A stretch of DNA of 64,000 nt from Ruegeria_B marisflavi (GCF_025673445.1 NZ_JAOVQN010000013.1:75286-139285); one strand, 5' to 3'. Shown: positions 8,777 through 20,260, numbered from the stretch's first letter. Notes: generated from the letters alone by a model not told the origin. Numbers and translations: made by a program.

Positions 8777-9508
8777 ATGCATCTGGACGTGCAGGACCTG
8801 AGGAATTTCTATTATCGCAGCACGCTGGGGCGGGCGGCGCAGGCGGCCGTGCGGGGGCGTCTCTTGGGTATTTGGCCCGAGGCCAAGGGGCAGACGGTTG
8901 CTGGCTATGGTTTCGCCGTGCCGCTTCTGCGGCCTTATCTGAACGACGCGCGCCGGGTCATCGGCCTGATGCCGGGGCCGCAAGGGGTGATGCCCTGGCC
9001 TGCGGGATTGCCCAATGTCTCGGTCCTTTGCGAGGAAACGTTGTGGCCAATCGAGACCGGCCATATTGATCGGTTGGTGGTGATGCATGGGTTGGAAACC
9101 TCGGAACACCCGTCAGCCGTTCTGGATGAATGCTGGCGCGTACTGGGACCGGGCGGAAAGGCGATTTTTGTGGTTCCGAATAGAGCCGGTCTGTGGTCAC
9201 GGTCCGACAAGACGCCATTTGGCTTTGGCCGCCCCTATACTCTAGGACAGCTGGAAACCCAGTTGCGCAAGCATCAGTTCCTGCCGGAGTTCCATTGCTC
9301 CGCCCTGTACCAGCCGCCCTCGTATAAACGGTTCTGGCTGAAATCGGGCGCATTGCTGGAACGAACCGGTACCCGTCTGCCGACGATCATGGCCGGCGGT
9401 GTGTTTTTGGTCGAAGCCTCCAAGCGGGTTCACCCGCCACGCGGCAGCGCGACCAAGGCGGTGCGACGGCCCGTAAAAGCACTGGATGGGCTCCTGAAAC
9501 CGGCCTGA
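8777..9508 (+). CDS. class I SAM-dependent methyltransferase-like protein
   Basis: A 243-residue protein whose middle resembles the later half of a Rossmann methyltransferase: IDRLVVMHGLETSEHP, then a post-strand-5 loop LDECWRVLGPGGKAIFVVPNR. A proline-rich N-terminal part replaces the usual glycine-rich SAM motif with GYGFAVPLLRPYL, so SAM binding is less certain than the fold. The tail is basic. It is divergent from gloB, an arrangement I recall as common in Rhodobacterales. The substrate is unknown. Confidence 0.75.
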   Translation: MHLDVQDLRNFYYRSTLGRAAQAAVRGRLLGIWPEAKGQTVAGYGFAVPLLRPYLNDARRVIGLMPGPQGVMPWPAGLPNVSVLCEETLWPIETGHIDRLVVMHGLETSEHPSAVLDECWRVLGPGGKAIFVVPNRAGLWSRSDKTPFGFGRPYTLGQLETQLRKHQFLPEFHCSALYQPPSYKRFWLKSGALLERTGTRLPTIMAGGVFLVEASKRVHPPRGSATKAVRRPVKALDGLLKPA

Positions 9509-9656
9509 TCGCGGTCCCATTCCAGCGGCGCCCAAGGCATGTCGCGGTTTCGTTTCGGACAGGAATCGGAAAAAACATGCGTTTGCCGCTGCAATTTCAG
9601 CTAAAAGAACGGGTGCAAACGGTCGCAGTTTCGTTAACACATTGAAAACACACGAT

Positions 9657-9684
9657 TTGGGTGCAAGGCTGTTATCGCTATACT
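9657..9684 (+). promoter_or_regulatory. putative sigma70 promoter of the atp operon
   Basis: TTGGGT at 9657 and TATACT at 9679 are separated by 16 bases, about 130 bases before atpH. The bases from 9509 to 9656 hold no recognisable gene or RNA. Confidence 0.45.
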
Positions 9685-9732
9685 ATATTGCGACATAAGG
9701 AACGCTCTGCTACATCCCCGGTGATTTCGATG

Positions 9733-9751
9733 CCCCGCCGTCACGGCGGGG
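9733..9751 (+). other. leader hairpin upstream of atpH
   Basis: A perfect 8-bp stem (CCCCGCCG/CGGCGGGG) with a 3-base loop is followed directly by TTT. It lies between the putative atp promoter and the atpH start, so it could act as an attenuator or processing signal. Alternatively it may be a leftover terminator of the methyltransferase gene. Confidence 0.4.
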
Positions 9752-9816
9752 TTTCCTCACGCCCCCGGGGTCGCGCAAACGGCGCGTTCGGGGCCAATAA
9801 TATCGGAAGGGTGGAC

Positions 9817-10377
9817 GTGTCCGAACCAGCTTCGATTTCCGCAGGCATTGCCGCGCGCTATGCCACCGCGATTTTCGAGATCGCGAAAGAGAATAATGAC
9901 CTGAAAGGTCTGGAAACCGGCATCAATGATCTGGCTGCCGCCCTGGCCGAAAGCGCCGACCTGCGTGGTCTGATCGCGTCACCGCTGGTGTCCCGCACAG
10001 AACAGGAAGCCGCGATCACTGCGATTGCCAAGAAAATGAAGCTTGGCGCCGTGCTGACCAATTCGCTGGGTCTTATGGCACAAAAGCGCCGCTTGTTTGT
10101 TCTGCCGCAGTTGCTCAAGGCACTTCAGGACGCGCTGGCCGAAGAACGCGGTGAAGTGACCGCCGAGGTCACATCGGCCAAGGCCCTGACCAAGACCCAG
10201 ATCGACAAGCTGACCAAGACGCTCAGCGAGCGCGTCGGCAAATCTGTCACCATCAATGCGACCGTGGATGAAGCCCTCATCGGCGGTCTTGTCGTCAAAG
10301 TTGGCTCGAAGATGATCGACAGCTCGATCCGCTCCAAGCTCAACTCCCTCCAGAATGCAATGAAAGAGGTCGGATAA
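9817..10377 (+). CDS. atpH: ATP synthase F1 delta subunit
   Basis: A 186-residue peripheral-stalk subunit that joins F1 to the b subunits (OSCP homologue). The GTG at 9817 gives the family N-terminus SEPASISAGIAARYATAIFE and is preceded by GGAAGG. The C-terminal signature region contains VDEALIGGLVVKVGSKMIDSS. Its stop abuts the atpA start without a spacer. As in many alphaproteobacteria, the operon holds only F1 genes; the F0 genes are not in the window. Confidence 0.95.
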   Translation: MSEPASISAGIAARYATAIFEIAKENNDLKGLETGINDLAAALAESADLRGLIASPLVSRTEQEAAITAIAKKMKLGAVLTNSLGLMAQKRRLFVLPQLLKALQDALAEERGEVTAEVTSAKALTKTQIDKLTKTLSERVGKSVTINATVDEALIGGLVVKVGSKMIDSSIRSKLNSLQNAMKEVG

Positions 10378-11916
<1,539 letters not shown>

Positions 11917-11928
11917 GGAGAGGCGTCG

Positions 11929-12804
11929 ATGCCCAATCTCAAGGACCTAAAAAACAGGATCGCGTCGGTCAAATCGACCCGCAAGATCACCAAGGCCATG
12001 CAGATGGTCGCGGCGGCAAAGCTGCGCCGCGCCCAGGAATCTGCCGAAGCGGCCCGCCCTTATGCCGAACGGTTCAATGCCGTGATGGCGGGGCTGGCGG
12101 CCTCGGTCGGGGGGAGCGACAGCGCCCCCTTGCTGCTCCGTGGTACGGGCAGCGATCAGGTTCATCTGCTGGTCGTCATGACGGCCGAACGCGGTCTGTG
12201 CGGCGGGTTCAACTCGAACATCGCCAAACTGGCCCGCGTCCGCGCAAATGAACTGCTGGCCAAGGGCAAGACGGTCAAGATTCTGACCGTCGGCAAGAAG
12301 GGCCGCGATGCGCTGAAGCGTGACTTTGCCGCCAATATGGTGGGTCACGTGGACCTGAGCGGTATCAAGGCTCTTGGCTATGCCAATGCGCAGGACATCG
12401 CTCGCGACGTTCTGGGCCGGTTCGATGCCGGTGAATTCGACGTTGCCACGATCTTCTATGCGAAGTTCCAGAACGTCGTGACCCAGCTGCCGACCGCGCA
12501 ACAGATCATCCCGGCGGCCTTTGAGGCCGAAGGGGAGAGCGACGAAGTTGCGCTGTTTGACTACGAGCCCAGCGAAGAGGCCATCCTGGCCGACCTGCTG
12601 CCGCGCGGCGTGGCGACGCAGATCTTCTCGGCGCTGCTGGAAAACGGGGCCTCGGAACAGGGCGCCCGGATGTCGGCGATGGACAACGCGACCCGCAACG
12701 CGGGCGAGATGATCGACAAGCTGACCATCGAATTCAACCGCTCGCGTCAGGCCGTCATCACCAACGAGCTGATCGAAATCATTTCCGGCGCCGAGGCGCT
12801 GTAA
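11929..12804 (+). CDS. atpG: ATP synthase F1 gamma subunit
   Basis: A 291-residue central rotor shaft. The N-terminal helix MPNLKDLKNRIASVKSTRKI and the C-terminal helix ending NELIEIISGAEAL are the conserved coiled coil that turns inside alpha3-beta3. A good GGAG ribosome site precedes the ATG. It is the third gene of the operon. Length and both terminal signatures are normal. Confidence 0.97.
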   Translation: MPNLKDLKNRIASVKSTRKITKAMQMVAAAKLRRAQESAEAARPYAERFNAVMAGLAASVGGSDSAPLLLRGTGSDQVHLLVVMTAERGLCGGFNSNIAKLARVRANELLAKGKTVKILTVGKKGRDALKRDFAANMVGHVDLSGIKALGYANAQDIARDVLGRFDAGEFDVATIFYAKFQNVVTQLPTAQQIIPAAFEAEGESDEVALFDYEPSEEAILADLLPRGVATQIFSALLENGASEQGARMSAMDNATRNAGEMIDKLTIEFNRSRQAVITNELIEIISGAEAL

Positions 12805-12823
12805 GAAAATCCGGAGACGAAAC

Positions 12824-14248
<1,425 letters not shown>

Positions 14249-14260
14249 GGAGTATCCCTG

Positions 14261-14671
14261 ATGGCAAATACAATGCAATTCGACCTCGTCAGCCCGGAGC
14301 GCCGCCTTGCGTCGCTCCAGGTGACTGCGGTCCAGATTCCTGGCGCGGACGGAGACATGACGGCAATGCCCGATCATGCCCCCACCATTACCACGCTGCG
14401 TCCAGGGATCCTCAAGGTCGAAGGACCCGAAGGATCCAGCGAATATCTGGTGACCGGCGGGTTCGCCCAGATCGGTGCCGACACCCTGTCGGTGCTGGCC
14501 GAAAAGGCGATCCCGGTAACGGAAGTCACCCGCGCGCATCTGGACGAGATGATCGCCGAAGCGCGTGCGTCGCATGACGCGGCCAAGGCACAGGAGCATC
14601 ACAGCATCGTGGACGATGCGGCGAAGCTTTTGGCCGATATGGAGGCCCTGGGCACCCATATGGGGCTCTGA
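14261..14671 (+). CDS. atpC: ATP synthase F1 epsilon subunit
   Basis: A 136-residue subunit with the N-terminal beta-sandwich (MQFDLVSPERRLASLQV, the GADGDMTAMPDHAP loop, then YLVTGGFAQIG). The C-terminal helical hairpin that modulates ATP hydrolysis is present. It is the last gene of the operon, followed by a strong intrinsic terminator. Confidence 0.95.
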   Translation: MANTMQFDLVSPERRLASLQVTAVQIPGADGDMTAMPDHAPTITTLRPGILKVEGPEGSSEYLVTGGFAQIGADTLSVLAEKAIPVTEVTRAHLDEMIAEARASHDAAKAQEHHSIVDDAAKLLADMEALGTHMGL

Positions 14672-14698
14672 GCTTCTGGCTTTCGCAGCAAGAACATG

Positions 14699-14729
14699 GG
14701 GCCAGCCGGGCAACGGGCTGGCCCTTTTT
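14699..14729 (+). terminator. Rho-independent terminator of the atp operon
   Basis: A 9-bp stem GGGCCAGCC/GGCTGGCCC with an 8-base loop is followed by TTTTT, 28 bases after the atpC stop. Confidence 0.85.
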
Positions 14730-14798
14730 GCGTCAATTTTTGGCCTGATTGGCCTGTGATATTTCTCACCCGCCTGTCGTCGTCTTGGATTGTGAATT

Positions 14799-15149
14799 AT
14801 GAAAGTTTTCTCCGCCCACCGTATGGCCATTCAGCAAGGCGATGTTGCGATGTTCTCGGACTACGAGAACGGAGGGGATATGTGGACCGGATCGGGAAAC
14901 CGCGAACGCAGACATGCCGTCCGCTTCAAGCAGGCATTCCGCTCTGTTCCTGCCATTGTTGTCGGGATTTCACTTTGGGATGTCGATACCGGGGCCGCGG
15001 TTCGGGCAGAAGTGAAAGCCGAAGACATCACCCCGAACGGGTTCGATATCGTGTTTCGAACATGGGCCGATACACGGGTCGCCCGGCTTCGCGTGGGATG
15101 GACCGCGATCGGTGACGTTGCCAACGAGGATGACTGGGACGTGATCTAG
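14799..15149 (+). CDS. H-type lectin domain protein
   Basis: A 116-residue protein without a signal peptide. The segment from about residue 36 (HAVRFKQAFRSVPAIVVGIS) through WADTRVARLRVGWTAIG matches the H-type lectin fold known from snail and slime-mould agglutinins, which binds GalNAc-like sugars as a hexamer. The start is uncertain; ATGs at 14799 and 14823 both lack a strong ribosome site. It lies behind the atp terminator and converges with prs, so it is probably transcribed on its own. Ligand and location are unknown. Confidence 0.65.
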   Translation: MKVFSAHRMAIQQGDVAMFSDYENGGDMWTGSGNRERRHAVRFKQAFRSVPAIVVGISLWDVDTGAAVRAEVKAEDITPNGFDIVFRTWADTRVARLRVGWTAIGDVANEDDWDVI

Positions 15150-15156
15150 GGGCGCC

Positions 15157-15187
15157 GCCCCAGAAAATTCGACGAATTTTCTGGGGC
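15157..15187. terminator. perfect 14-bp hairpin between convergent genes
   Basis: GCCCCAGAAAATTC and its exact complement are separated by the loop GAC. The stem sits between the lectin stop and the prs stop. The internal AATTTT can serve as the U-rich 3' part of a stem read from either side, so a bidirectional terminator is plausible. Confidence 0.45.
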
Positions 15188-15226
15188 CAAGGCGACGAGG
15201 CCCGGGATTCGAAACCGCCGGCCCGA

Positions 15227-16246
15227 TCAATCCATATGATAGAGCGACTCGTAGATCGGGCGCAGGGTCTTGTCCTCGAACAGGGACGAGACGGAGGTGC
15301 CGTTCCAGATGTTCAGGATCGCCTGGGTAAAGATCGGAGCGGTTGGGACCACACGGATATTCGGCGTAGCAAGGATTTCCGGCGTCGGCTGGATCGAATC
15401 AGTGATCACCAACGATTTCATCACCGAGTTGCTCACCCGTTCGACCGCCGGCCCGCTCATCACACCGTGTGAAATGTACGAGTGCACTTCCTTGGCGCCA
15501 TTGTCGAGCAACACCTGCGCGGCTTTACATAAGGTTCCGGCCGTGTCGCAGATATCGTCGACGATCAGGCAGATCTTGTCGGTCACATCACCGATCACCG
15601 TCATTTCGGCGATTTCGCCCGGCTTTTCCCGGCGCTTGTCTACGATAGACAGCGGCGCATTGATCCGCTTGGCCAGTTCACGCGCACGCGCCACGCCGCC
15701 CACGTCGGGCGAGACCACCATCAGGTCGCCCATCCGATCCTTGAAATTGGTCCGCACATCCAGCGCGAAAATCGGCGAAGCATAGAGGTTGTCGACCGGA
15801 ATATCGAAGAAACCCTGAATCTGGGCCGCGTGCAGGTCCATGGTCAGGATCCGCTCGATCCCAGCGCCGGTCAGCATGTTCGCCACCAGCTTCGCGCTGA
15901 TAGGCGTACGCGCCTTGGTCCGCCGGTCCTGCCGGGCATAGCCGAAATAGGGGATCACCGCCGTAATCCGCGCTGCCGACGACCGCCGCAGCGCGTCTGC
16001 GATGATCAGCAGCTCCATCAGGTTGTCATTGGCGGGGTTCGATGTCGGCTGGATGATGAACATGTCCTCGCCGCGGACATTTTCGAACACCTCGACAAAG
16101 ATCTCGCCATCGTTGAACCGTTCGACACGGGCGTTGACCAAACCTTGGTCAACGCCTCGATACAGGCTCATACGGCGCGCTATCGACTGGGCCAACGGAA
16201 GATTGGCGTTCCCAGAGATGAGCTTGGGTTCGGTGAGTGACGGCAT
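15227..16246 (-). CDS. prs: ribose-phosphate pyrophosphokinase (PRPP synthase)
   Basis: A 339-residue enzyme making PRPP from ribose 5-phosphate and ATP, for purine, pyrimidine, His and Trp synthesis. The PRPP-binding loop KICLIVDDICDTAGTL and the metal-binding DLHAAQIQGFFDIPVDNLY are present, as is the flexible-loop YFGYARQDRRTKAR. The ATG at 16246 gives the usual PSLTEPKLISGNANLPLA opening; an upstream ATG would add 18 unusual residues. It is about 20 residues longer than the E. coli enzyme, as I recall for alphaproteobacteria. Confidence 0.96.
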   Translation of the reverse strand: MPSLTEPKLISGNANLPLAQSIARRMSLYRGVDQGLVNARVERFNDGEIFVEVFENVRGEDMFIIQPTSNPANDNLMELLIIADALRRSSAARITAVIPYFGYARQDRRTKARTPISAKLVANMLTGAGIERILTMDLHAAQIQGFFDIPVDNLYASPIFALDVRTNFKDRMGDLMVVSPDVGGVARARELAKRINAPLSIVDKRREKPGEIAEMTVIGDVTDKICLIVDDICDTAGTLCKAAQVLLDNGAKEVHSYISHGVMSGPAVERVSNSVMKSLVITDSIQPTPEILATPNIRVVPTAPIFTQAILNIWNGTSVSSLFEDKTLRPIYESLYHMD

Positions 16247-16353
16247 GACGGATATCCCCAGGCAGCACTGTCTGTTGTGACAGATTCGTGATGTTGACAC
16301 CGCTTAGCATGGGCTTACGGTCCAGCAAAGGTAACGCTGCGGAGAAAGTGAAC

Positions 16354-16956
16354 ATGGCCGATATCGACTACTTTTTTGCGACACTCTCGCCCTTTTCCTA
16401 TCTGGCCGGGATGCGACTGGAGGAGGTGGCCGCAAAGCACGGGGCCAGCATCGCCTACAAGCCCGTGGATATCCTTGCGCTTTTCGGCCGGACAGGCGGT
16501 GTGCCCCCCAAGGACCGGCACCCCTCGCGCATCGAATACCGGGCCCAGGAGTTGCAGCGTCAAGCCAGGAAGACCGGTTTGCCGTTCTACCTCAAGCCCG
16601 TGCATTGGCCGACGAATGCCGCGCCCTCCTCTTACGCGATCATTGCAGCGATCCGGGACGGCAGCGGCGATGTCGGTGCGCTGTGTCATTCGATCTTGCG
16701 GGCCTGCTGGGCCGAAGACAAGGACATCGCGCAGGACGAGGTGATCCGCGATTGCCTGGAACGCGCCGGTTTCGATCCGAATCTGGCAAACAGCGGCCTG
16801 CTGGTCGGGGCGGAAACCTATGCCGCCAACCTGGAGGAGGCGGTCGATCGTGGTGTCTTTGGTGCCCCGTTCTACATCACGTCGGATGGTCAGAGGTTCT
16901 GGGGCCAGGACCGGCTGGACGATCTCGACGCGCATCTGGCGGAGATCAAGGGGTGA
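16354..16956 (+). CDS. 2-hydroxychromene-2-carboxylate isomerase family protein (DsbA-like fold)
   Basis: A 200-residue thioredoxin-fold protein of the kappa-class GST-like HCCA isomerase family. The start IDYFFATLSPFSYLAG carries the conserved Ser that replaces the redox Cys, and the cis-Pro loop appears as GVFGAPFYI near residue 170. Family members isomerise 2-hydroxychromene-2-carboxylate in naphthalene breakdown with glutathione. No naphthalene genes are nearby, so the true substrate is unknown. GGAG 11 bases before the ATG supports the start. It overlaps the next gene by 4 bases. Confidence 0.8.
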   Translation: MADIDYFFATLSPFSYLAGMRLEEVAAKHGASIAYKPVDILALFGRTGGVPPKDRHPSRIEYRAQELQRQARKTGLPFYLKPVHWPTNAAPSSYAIIAAIRDGSGDVGALCHSILRACWAEDKDIAQDEVIRDCLERAGFDPNLANSGLLVGAETYAANLEEAVDRGVFGAPFYITSDGQRFWGQDRLDDLDAHLAEIKG

Positions 16957-17768
16957 GGGATACCGCCTCTTTGCCGCAACCCGTCCACGTCAGTCACTTC
17001 GGCCATGGGCCGCGGCAGGTGTTGGCGCTGCATTGCACCATTGCCCATTCGGGCGCGTGGAAGGGGCTGACCCGCATTCTGGGGGACGAGGCCCGGTTCA
17101 CCGCGCCGGACATGCTCAGCCATGGCCGCAGCCCGGATTGGGACGGGCAGGGCTGTTTTCAGGATCGCATCCTGGAGAACGCACAGGCCTGTCTCGACAG
17201 GCGCATGGATGTGATCGGTCATTCCTTTGGCGCTACCGTTGCCTTGCGGCTGGCGGTGGAACAGCCGGAGCTTGTTCGCAGCCTGACACTCATCGAACCG
17301 GTGTTTTTCGCCGTGGCCTGCCGGGACGCGCCTGATCTGATCGAGCAGCATGGTCAGGACGCACAACCTTATATGTCTGCCCTGGAAAGCGGCGACAAGG
17401 CGCTGGCCGCGCGTCTGTTCAACCGGATGTGGAGCACCGCCGACAGCCCGCGCTGGCCGGACCTGCCCGAGGCGACCCGCGCGGCAATGATCCGGGGTAT
17501 TCACATTGTTCCGACGGTGGACGAGGCGCTGTTCAAAGACACGGCCGGGCTGCTGGCGCCCGGGCAGCTCGACCGTGCCACGATGCCGGTTCTGCTCTTG
17601 CGGGGCGCATTGACCCATCCGGTGATGCAGGCGATCTCAAAGGGTCTCGTGCGGCGTCTGCCCGATGCAACCGAAGAGGTCATCGCGGGCGCCGGTCACA
17701 TGCTGCCCATCAGTCACCCGGCAGAGACGGCGGCGCACATCCGCGCGTTATGGTCGCGGGCAGGCTGA
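16953..17768 (+). CDS. alpha/beta hydrolase
   Basis: A 271-residue hydrolase that probably starts at a GTG overlapping the previous stop (GTGA). The N-terminal strand-loop LALHCTIAHSGAWKGL, the nucleophile elbow GHSFGA, and the C-terminal GAGHMLPI with the catalytic His complete a standard triad. Translational coupling suggests it works with the isomerase-like protein. The substrate is unknown. The gene ends 12 bases before a copy of the intergenic repeat. Confidence 0.8.
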   Translation: MRDTASLPQPVHVSHFGHGPRQVLALHCTIAHSGAWKGLTRILGDEARFTAPDMLSHGRSPDWDGQGCFQDRILENAQACLDRRMDVIGHSFGATVALRLAVEQPELVRSLTLIEPVFFAVACRDAPDLIEQHGQDAQPYMSALESGDKALAARLFNRMWSTADSPRWPDLPEATRAAMIRGIHIVPTVDEALFKDTAGLLAPGQLDRATMPVLLLRGALTHPVMQAISKGLVRRLPDATEEVIAGAGHMLPISHPAETAAHIRALWSRAG

Positions 17769-17780
17769 CTGTCAGTCTTT

Positions 17781-17817
17781 TCATTTCGCTGAAAATACTC
17801 CGGGGGCAGCGCCCCCC
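17781..17817 (+). repeat. intergenic repeat copy 1 (GAAAATACTCC..GGGGGC hairpin)
   Basis: CTGAAAATACTCC is followed by the hairpin GGGGGC-AGC-GCCCCC. It lies between the stops of two convergent genes. Related copies are at 37881, 56811 (reverse) and 62221. It probably acts in termination or RNA 3'-end stability. Confidence 0.6.
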
Positions 17818-17823
17818 ACCCGC

Positions 17824-18861
17824 TCAGAGCAGGGACAGGAAGCGGTCGATCTGATCCGTCCCGATCGACCAGTCGCAGACCATGCGGCAGGCCAGCATCT
17901 CGCTCTCGTCCTCGCCCTCCAGTTCCGCACCCCACAGGTGATAGGACGCGCCCGCGTCCATCAGCCGCCGGTGCGTGGCGCGCGGGAAGCTGGCAAAGAC
18001 GATATTGGCCTGCGGCTCGTGCAGGAACGTGGCCCCCGCCGCCCCCAGCCCCTCGACCAGCCGGGCGCAATTGTCATTAGCCCGCCGCGCCGAGCGCAGC
18101 CAGAGATCATCCGTCAGATAGGCATCCATCTGCGCCGACAAATAGCGGTGTTTCGAGAAGAGATGCGCACCGCGCTTGCGGCGCAGCTCGAATTCCCAGG
18201 CATGTTTCGGGTCAAAGAAAATCACCGCCTCGACGCCCATGCAGCCATTCTTGGTGCCGCCAAAGCTGACCGCGTCAACGCCCGCCTTCCAGGTCATCTC
18301 GGCGGGCGAGGCGTTGAGCGCCACCAGAGCATTGGCAAAGCGGGCGCCGTCCAGATGCACCGGCAGACCGTACTCCTTGGCCACCGCGCAAAGCGCCTGC
18401 AACTCGGCAATGGAATAGACGCCGCCGCGTTCGGTCACCTGGGTGATCGAGACCGGGCCGCGCTGCGGCCCGTGCACGCCACGGGTCTCTTCGCCCGTGA
18501 TCGAGGCGCGCAGCGCTTCGGGCGTCATCCGGTCGCCGCCGGACACCAGGGTCAGCTTGGCGCCGCCCGAATAGAACTCAGGCGCGTTGCACTCGTCCTC
18601 GTGGATATGGGCCACGGGCGAGCAGAAAATCGTCTGCCACGGTTGTGACAGGGTGGCCAGCGCCAGCGAGTTGGCCGCTGTCCCGGTTGCGACCAGATAA
18701 ACCGCCGCCTCGGGCGCCTCGAAAATCCGACGGATTTTCTCGCGCACCGCCTGCATCTGCGCATCCGCCCCATAGGCCATGGCATAGCCCTGGTTGGCCT
18801 CGGCCAGGGCAGTCAGAACCTCGGGGTGGACAGGGCCGGAATTGTCAGAAGCAAAGAACAT
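17824..18861 (-). CDS. ltaE: low-specificity L-threonine aldolase
   Basis: A 345-residue fold-type I PLP enzyme that cleaves threonine and allo-threonine to glycine and acetaldehyde. The PLP lysine is in VSFGGTKNGCMG (near residue 207). The N-terminal FFASDNSGPVHPEV, the loop YLVATGTAANSLAL and HLDGARFANAL are characteristic. Its ATG overlaps the stop of the ycgN-like gene as TGATG, so it is the last gene of the ribF-ycgN-ltaE unit. Confidence 0.9.
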   Translation of the reverse strand: MFFASDNSGPVHPEVLTALAEANQGYAMAYGADAQMQAVREKIRRIFEAPEAAVYLVATGTAANSLALATLSQPWQTIFCSPVAHIHEDECNAPEFYSGGAKLTLVSGGDRMTPEALRASITGEETRGVHGPQRGPVSITQVTERGGVYSIAELQALCAVAKEYGLPVHLDGARFANALVALNASPAEMTWKAGVDAVSFGGTKNGCMGVEAVIFFDPKHAWEFELRRKRGAHLFSKHRYLSAQMDAYLTDDLWLRSARRANDNCARLVEGLGAAGATFLHEPQANIVFASFPRATHRRLMDAGASYHLWGAELEGEDESEMLACRMVCDWSIGTDQIDRFLSLL

Positions 18862-19331
18862 CAGATCGGCTCCTCGATGATATGGTCTTCCCAGTCTTCT
18901 TCGGGGGTTTCGAATTCGGATACGGTGATGCCGCGCACCGACACGCCCGCCCGGTGCACGCTTTCGGCATCGCCCGAGATCAGCGGGTGCCAGTCAAAAA
19001 GCGGCTTGCCCTCCCACAGCAGCCGATAGGCGCAGGTGCGGGGCATCCAATAGGCGTGGCTGTCCAGATTGTCGGGGGTCAGCACGATGCAATCGGGCAC
19101 AAACTGGTGACGGATCGGGTATTGGGTGCAATGGCAGCTCTCGTCATCCAGCAGCCGACAGGCGACCCGGGTCAGTTCGACCTCGCCTGTATCCTCGTCC
19201 TCGAGCTTGTTCAGGCAGCATTTGCCGCAGCCGTCGCACAATGCCTCCCACTCGGTCTTGCTCAGCCGCGCCAGCGGCTTGCGCTCCCAAAAACGCGGGC
19301 GCAGCCCGTTGCGGTCGATCGGATCTTTCAT
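18861..19331 (-). CDS. YcgN-family cysteine-cluster protein
   Basis: A 156-residue protein of the YcgN/UPF0260 family. The cysteine pattern CDGCGKCC near residue 34, followed by later Cys residues (VACRLLDDESCHCTQY, PDCIVL, PRTCAYRLL), suggests a bound metal or iron-sulfur cluster. The function of the family is unknown. The ATG at 19331 overlaps the ribF stop (ATGA) and is preferred over an upstream ATG inside ribF. The tight coupling between a flavin kinase gene and an aldolase gene suggests a shared transcript rather than a shared pathway. Confidence 0.88.
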   Translation of the reverse strand: MKDPIDRNGLRPRFWERKPLARLSKTEWEALCDGCGKCCLNKLEDEDTGEVELTRVACRLLDDESCHCTQYPIRHQFVPDCIVLTPDNLDSHAYWMPRTCAYRLLWEGKPLFDWHPLISGDAESVHRAGVSVRGITVSEFETPEEDWEDHIIEEPI

Positions 19332-20260
19332 AGGGCGGCCAGGATGTCGCGGGCGCGGGCGCAATCGGCGTCCATTTGCGCGATAAGGGCGTCGAGCCCG
19401 TCAAAGGTCATTTCGGGACGAAGATACTCAACCAACCCGACACTCAGCGTGGCGCCATAAAGATCGCCGGAAAAATCAAACAGGAAGGTTTCGATATTGG
19501 GCTGCTCGCCTTTGAACATCGGTCGCACACCGACCGAGGCGGCGCCATGATAGCTGCCCTTGTGTGGCCCATCCAGCACATCGACCAGCACCGCATAGAC
19601 ACCGAACCGGGGCGGGTGCAGCCCGTCGATGGACATATTGGCGGTGGGAAAGCCCAATTCGCGCCCGCGCTGCTCGCCGCCGATTACCGGCCCCTCGATC
19701 CGATGCCAATGGCCCAGCATTGCGGCGGCGTCACGCGGGCGGCCCTCGCTCAGCGCGGAGCGGATCGCGGTCGAGGAGATCACGCGCTCGGTCTGCTCCA
19801 AAAGCGGCGCAATGGTGACACCGTACCCCATCTGCTGACCGAACCGCACCATGTCGGCGGCGTTGCCGCTGCGGCCCTTGCCGAAGCAGAAATCGGCGCC
19901 GATCACCACATGCGCCAGGCCGAGACCGTCGCAGATGACGCGGCGCGCGAACTCTTCGGGCGTCAACCCGGCCAGCGCGGCGTTGAAGGGCAGCTCATAC
20001 AGCCGCTCGACGCCCAGCTTTTCCAGCCGGTGCGCGCGCGCCGGGCCGCGCATCAGGCGAAAGGGTGGGCTGTCCGGGGCGAAATACTCGCGCGGATGCG
20101 GCTCGAAGGTCATCACCCCCAGTGGCGCCTCGGGCGCCGCCTGCCGCGCCAGTTCGATCACCGAGCGGTGGCCGATATGCACGCCGTCGAAATTGCCGAT
20201 GGCGACGCTGGCGCCTCGGTCCCGGGGTTCAAGAAATCTGTAGTCGCGGATGATACGCAT
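19328..20260 (-). CDS. ribF: bifunctional riboflavin kinase / FAD synthetase
   Basis: A 310-residue enzyme converting riboflavin to FMN and then FAD. The N-terminal nucleotidyltransferase domain shows IGNFDGVHIGHRSVI and SSTAIRSALSEG. The C-terminal kinase domain shows GRELGFPTANM and GVYAVLVDV. The ATG at 20260 gives MRIIRDYRFL, the usual RibF opening, though the ribosome site is weak; an upstream ATG would add 23 residues. It heads the coupled ribF-ycgN-ltaE unit. Confidence 0.95.
   Translation of the reverse strand: MRIIRDYRFLEPRDRGASVAIGNFDGVHIGHRSVIELARQAAPEAPLGVMTFEPHPREYFAPDSPPFRLMRGPARAHRLEKLGVERLYELPFNAALAGLTPEEFARRVICDGLGLAHVVIGADFCFGKGRSGNAADMVRFGQQMGYGVTIAPLLEQTERVISSTAIRSALSEGRPRDAAAMLGHWHRIEGPVIGGEQRGRELGFPTANMSIDGLHPPRFGVYAVLVDVLDGPHKGSYHGAASVGVRPMFKGEQPNIETFLFDFSGDLYGATLSVGLVEYLRPEMTFDGLDALIAQMDADCARARDILAAL

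Noticed and set aside
16268..16284. CTGTC-N6-GACAG inverted repeat between prs and the isomerase gene
   Set aside because: Short and without a candidate regulator nearby; expected by chance at this length.
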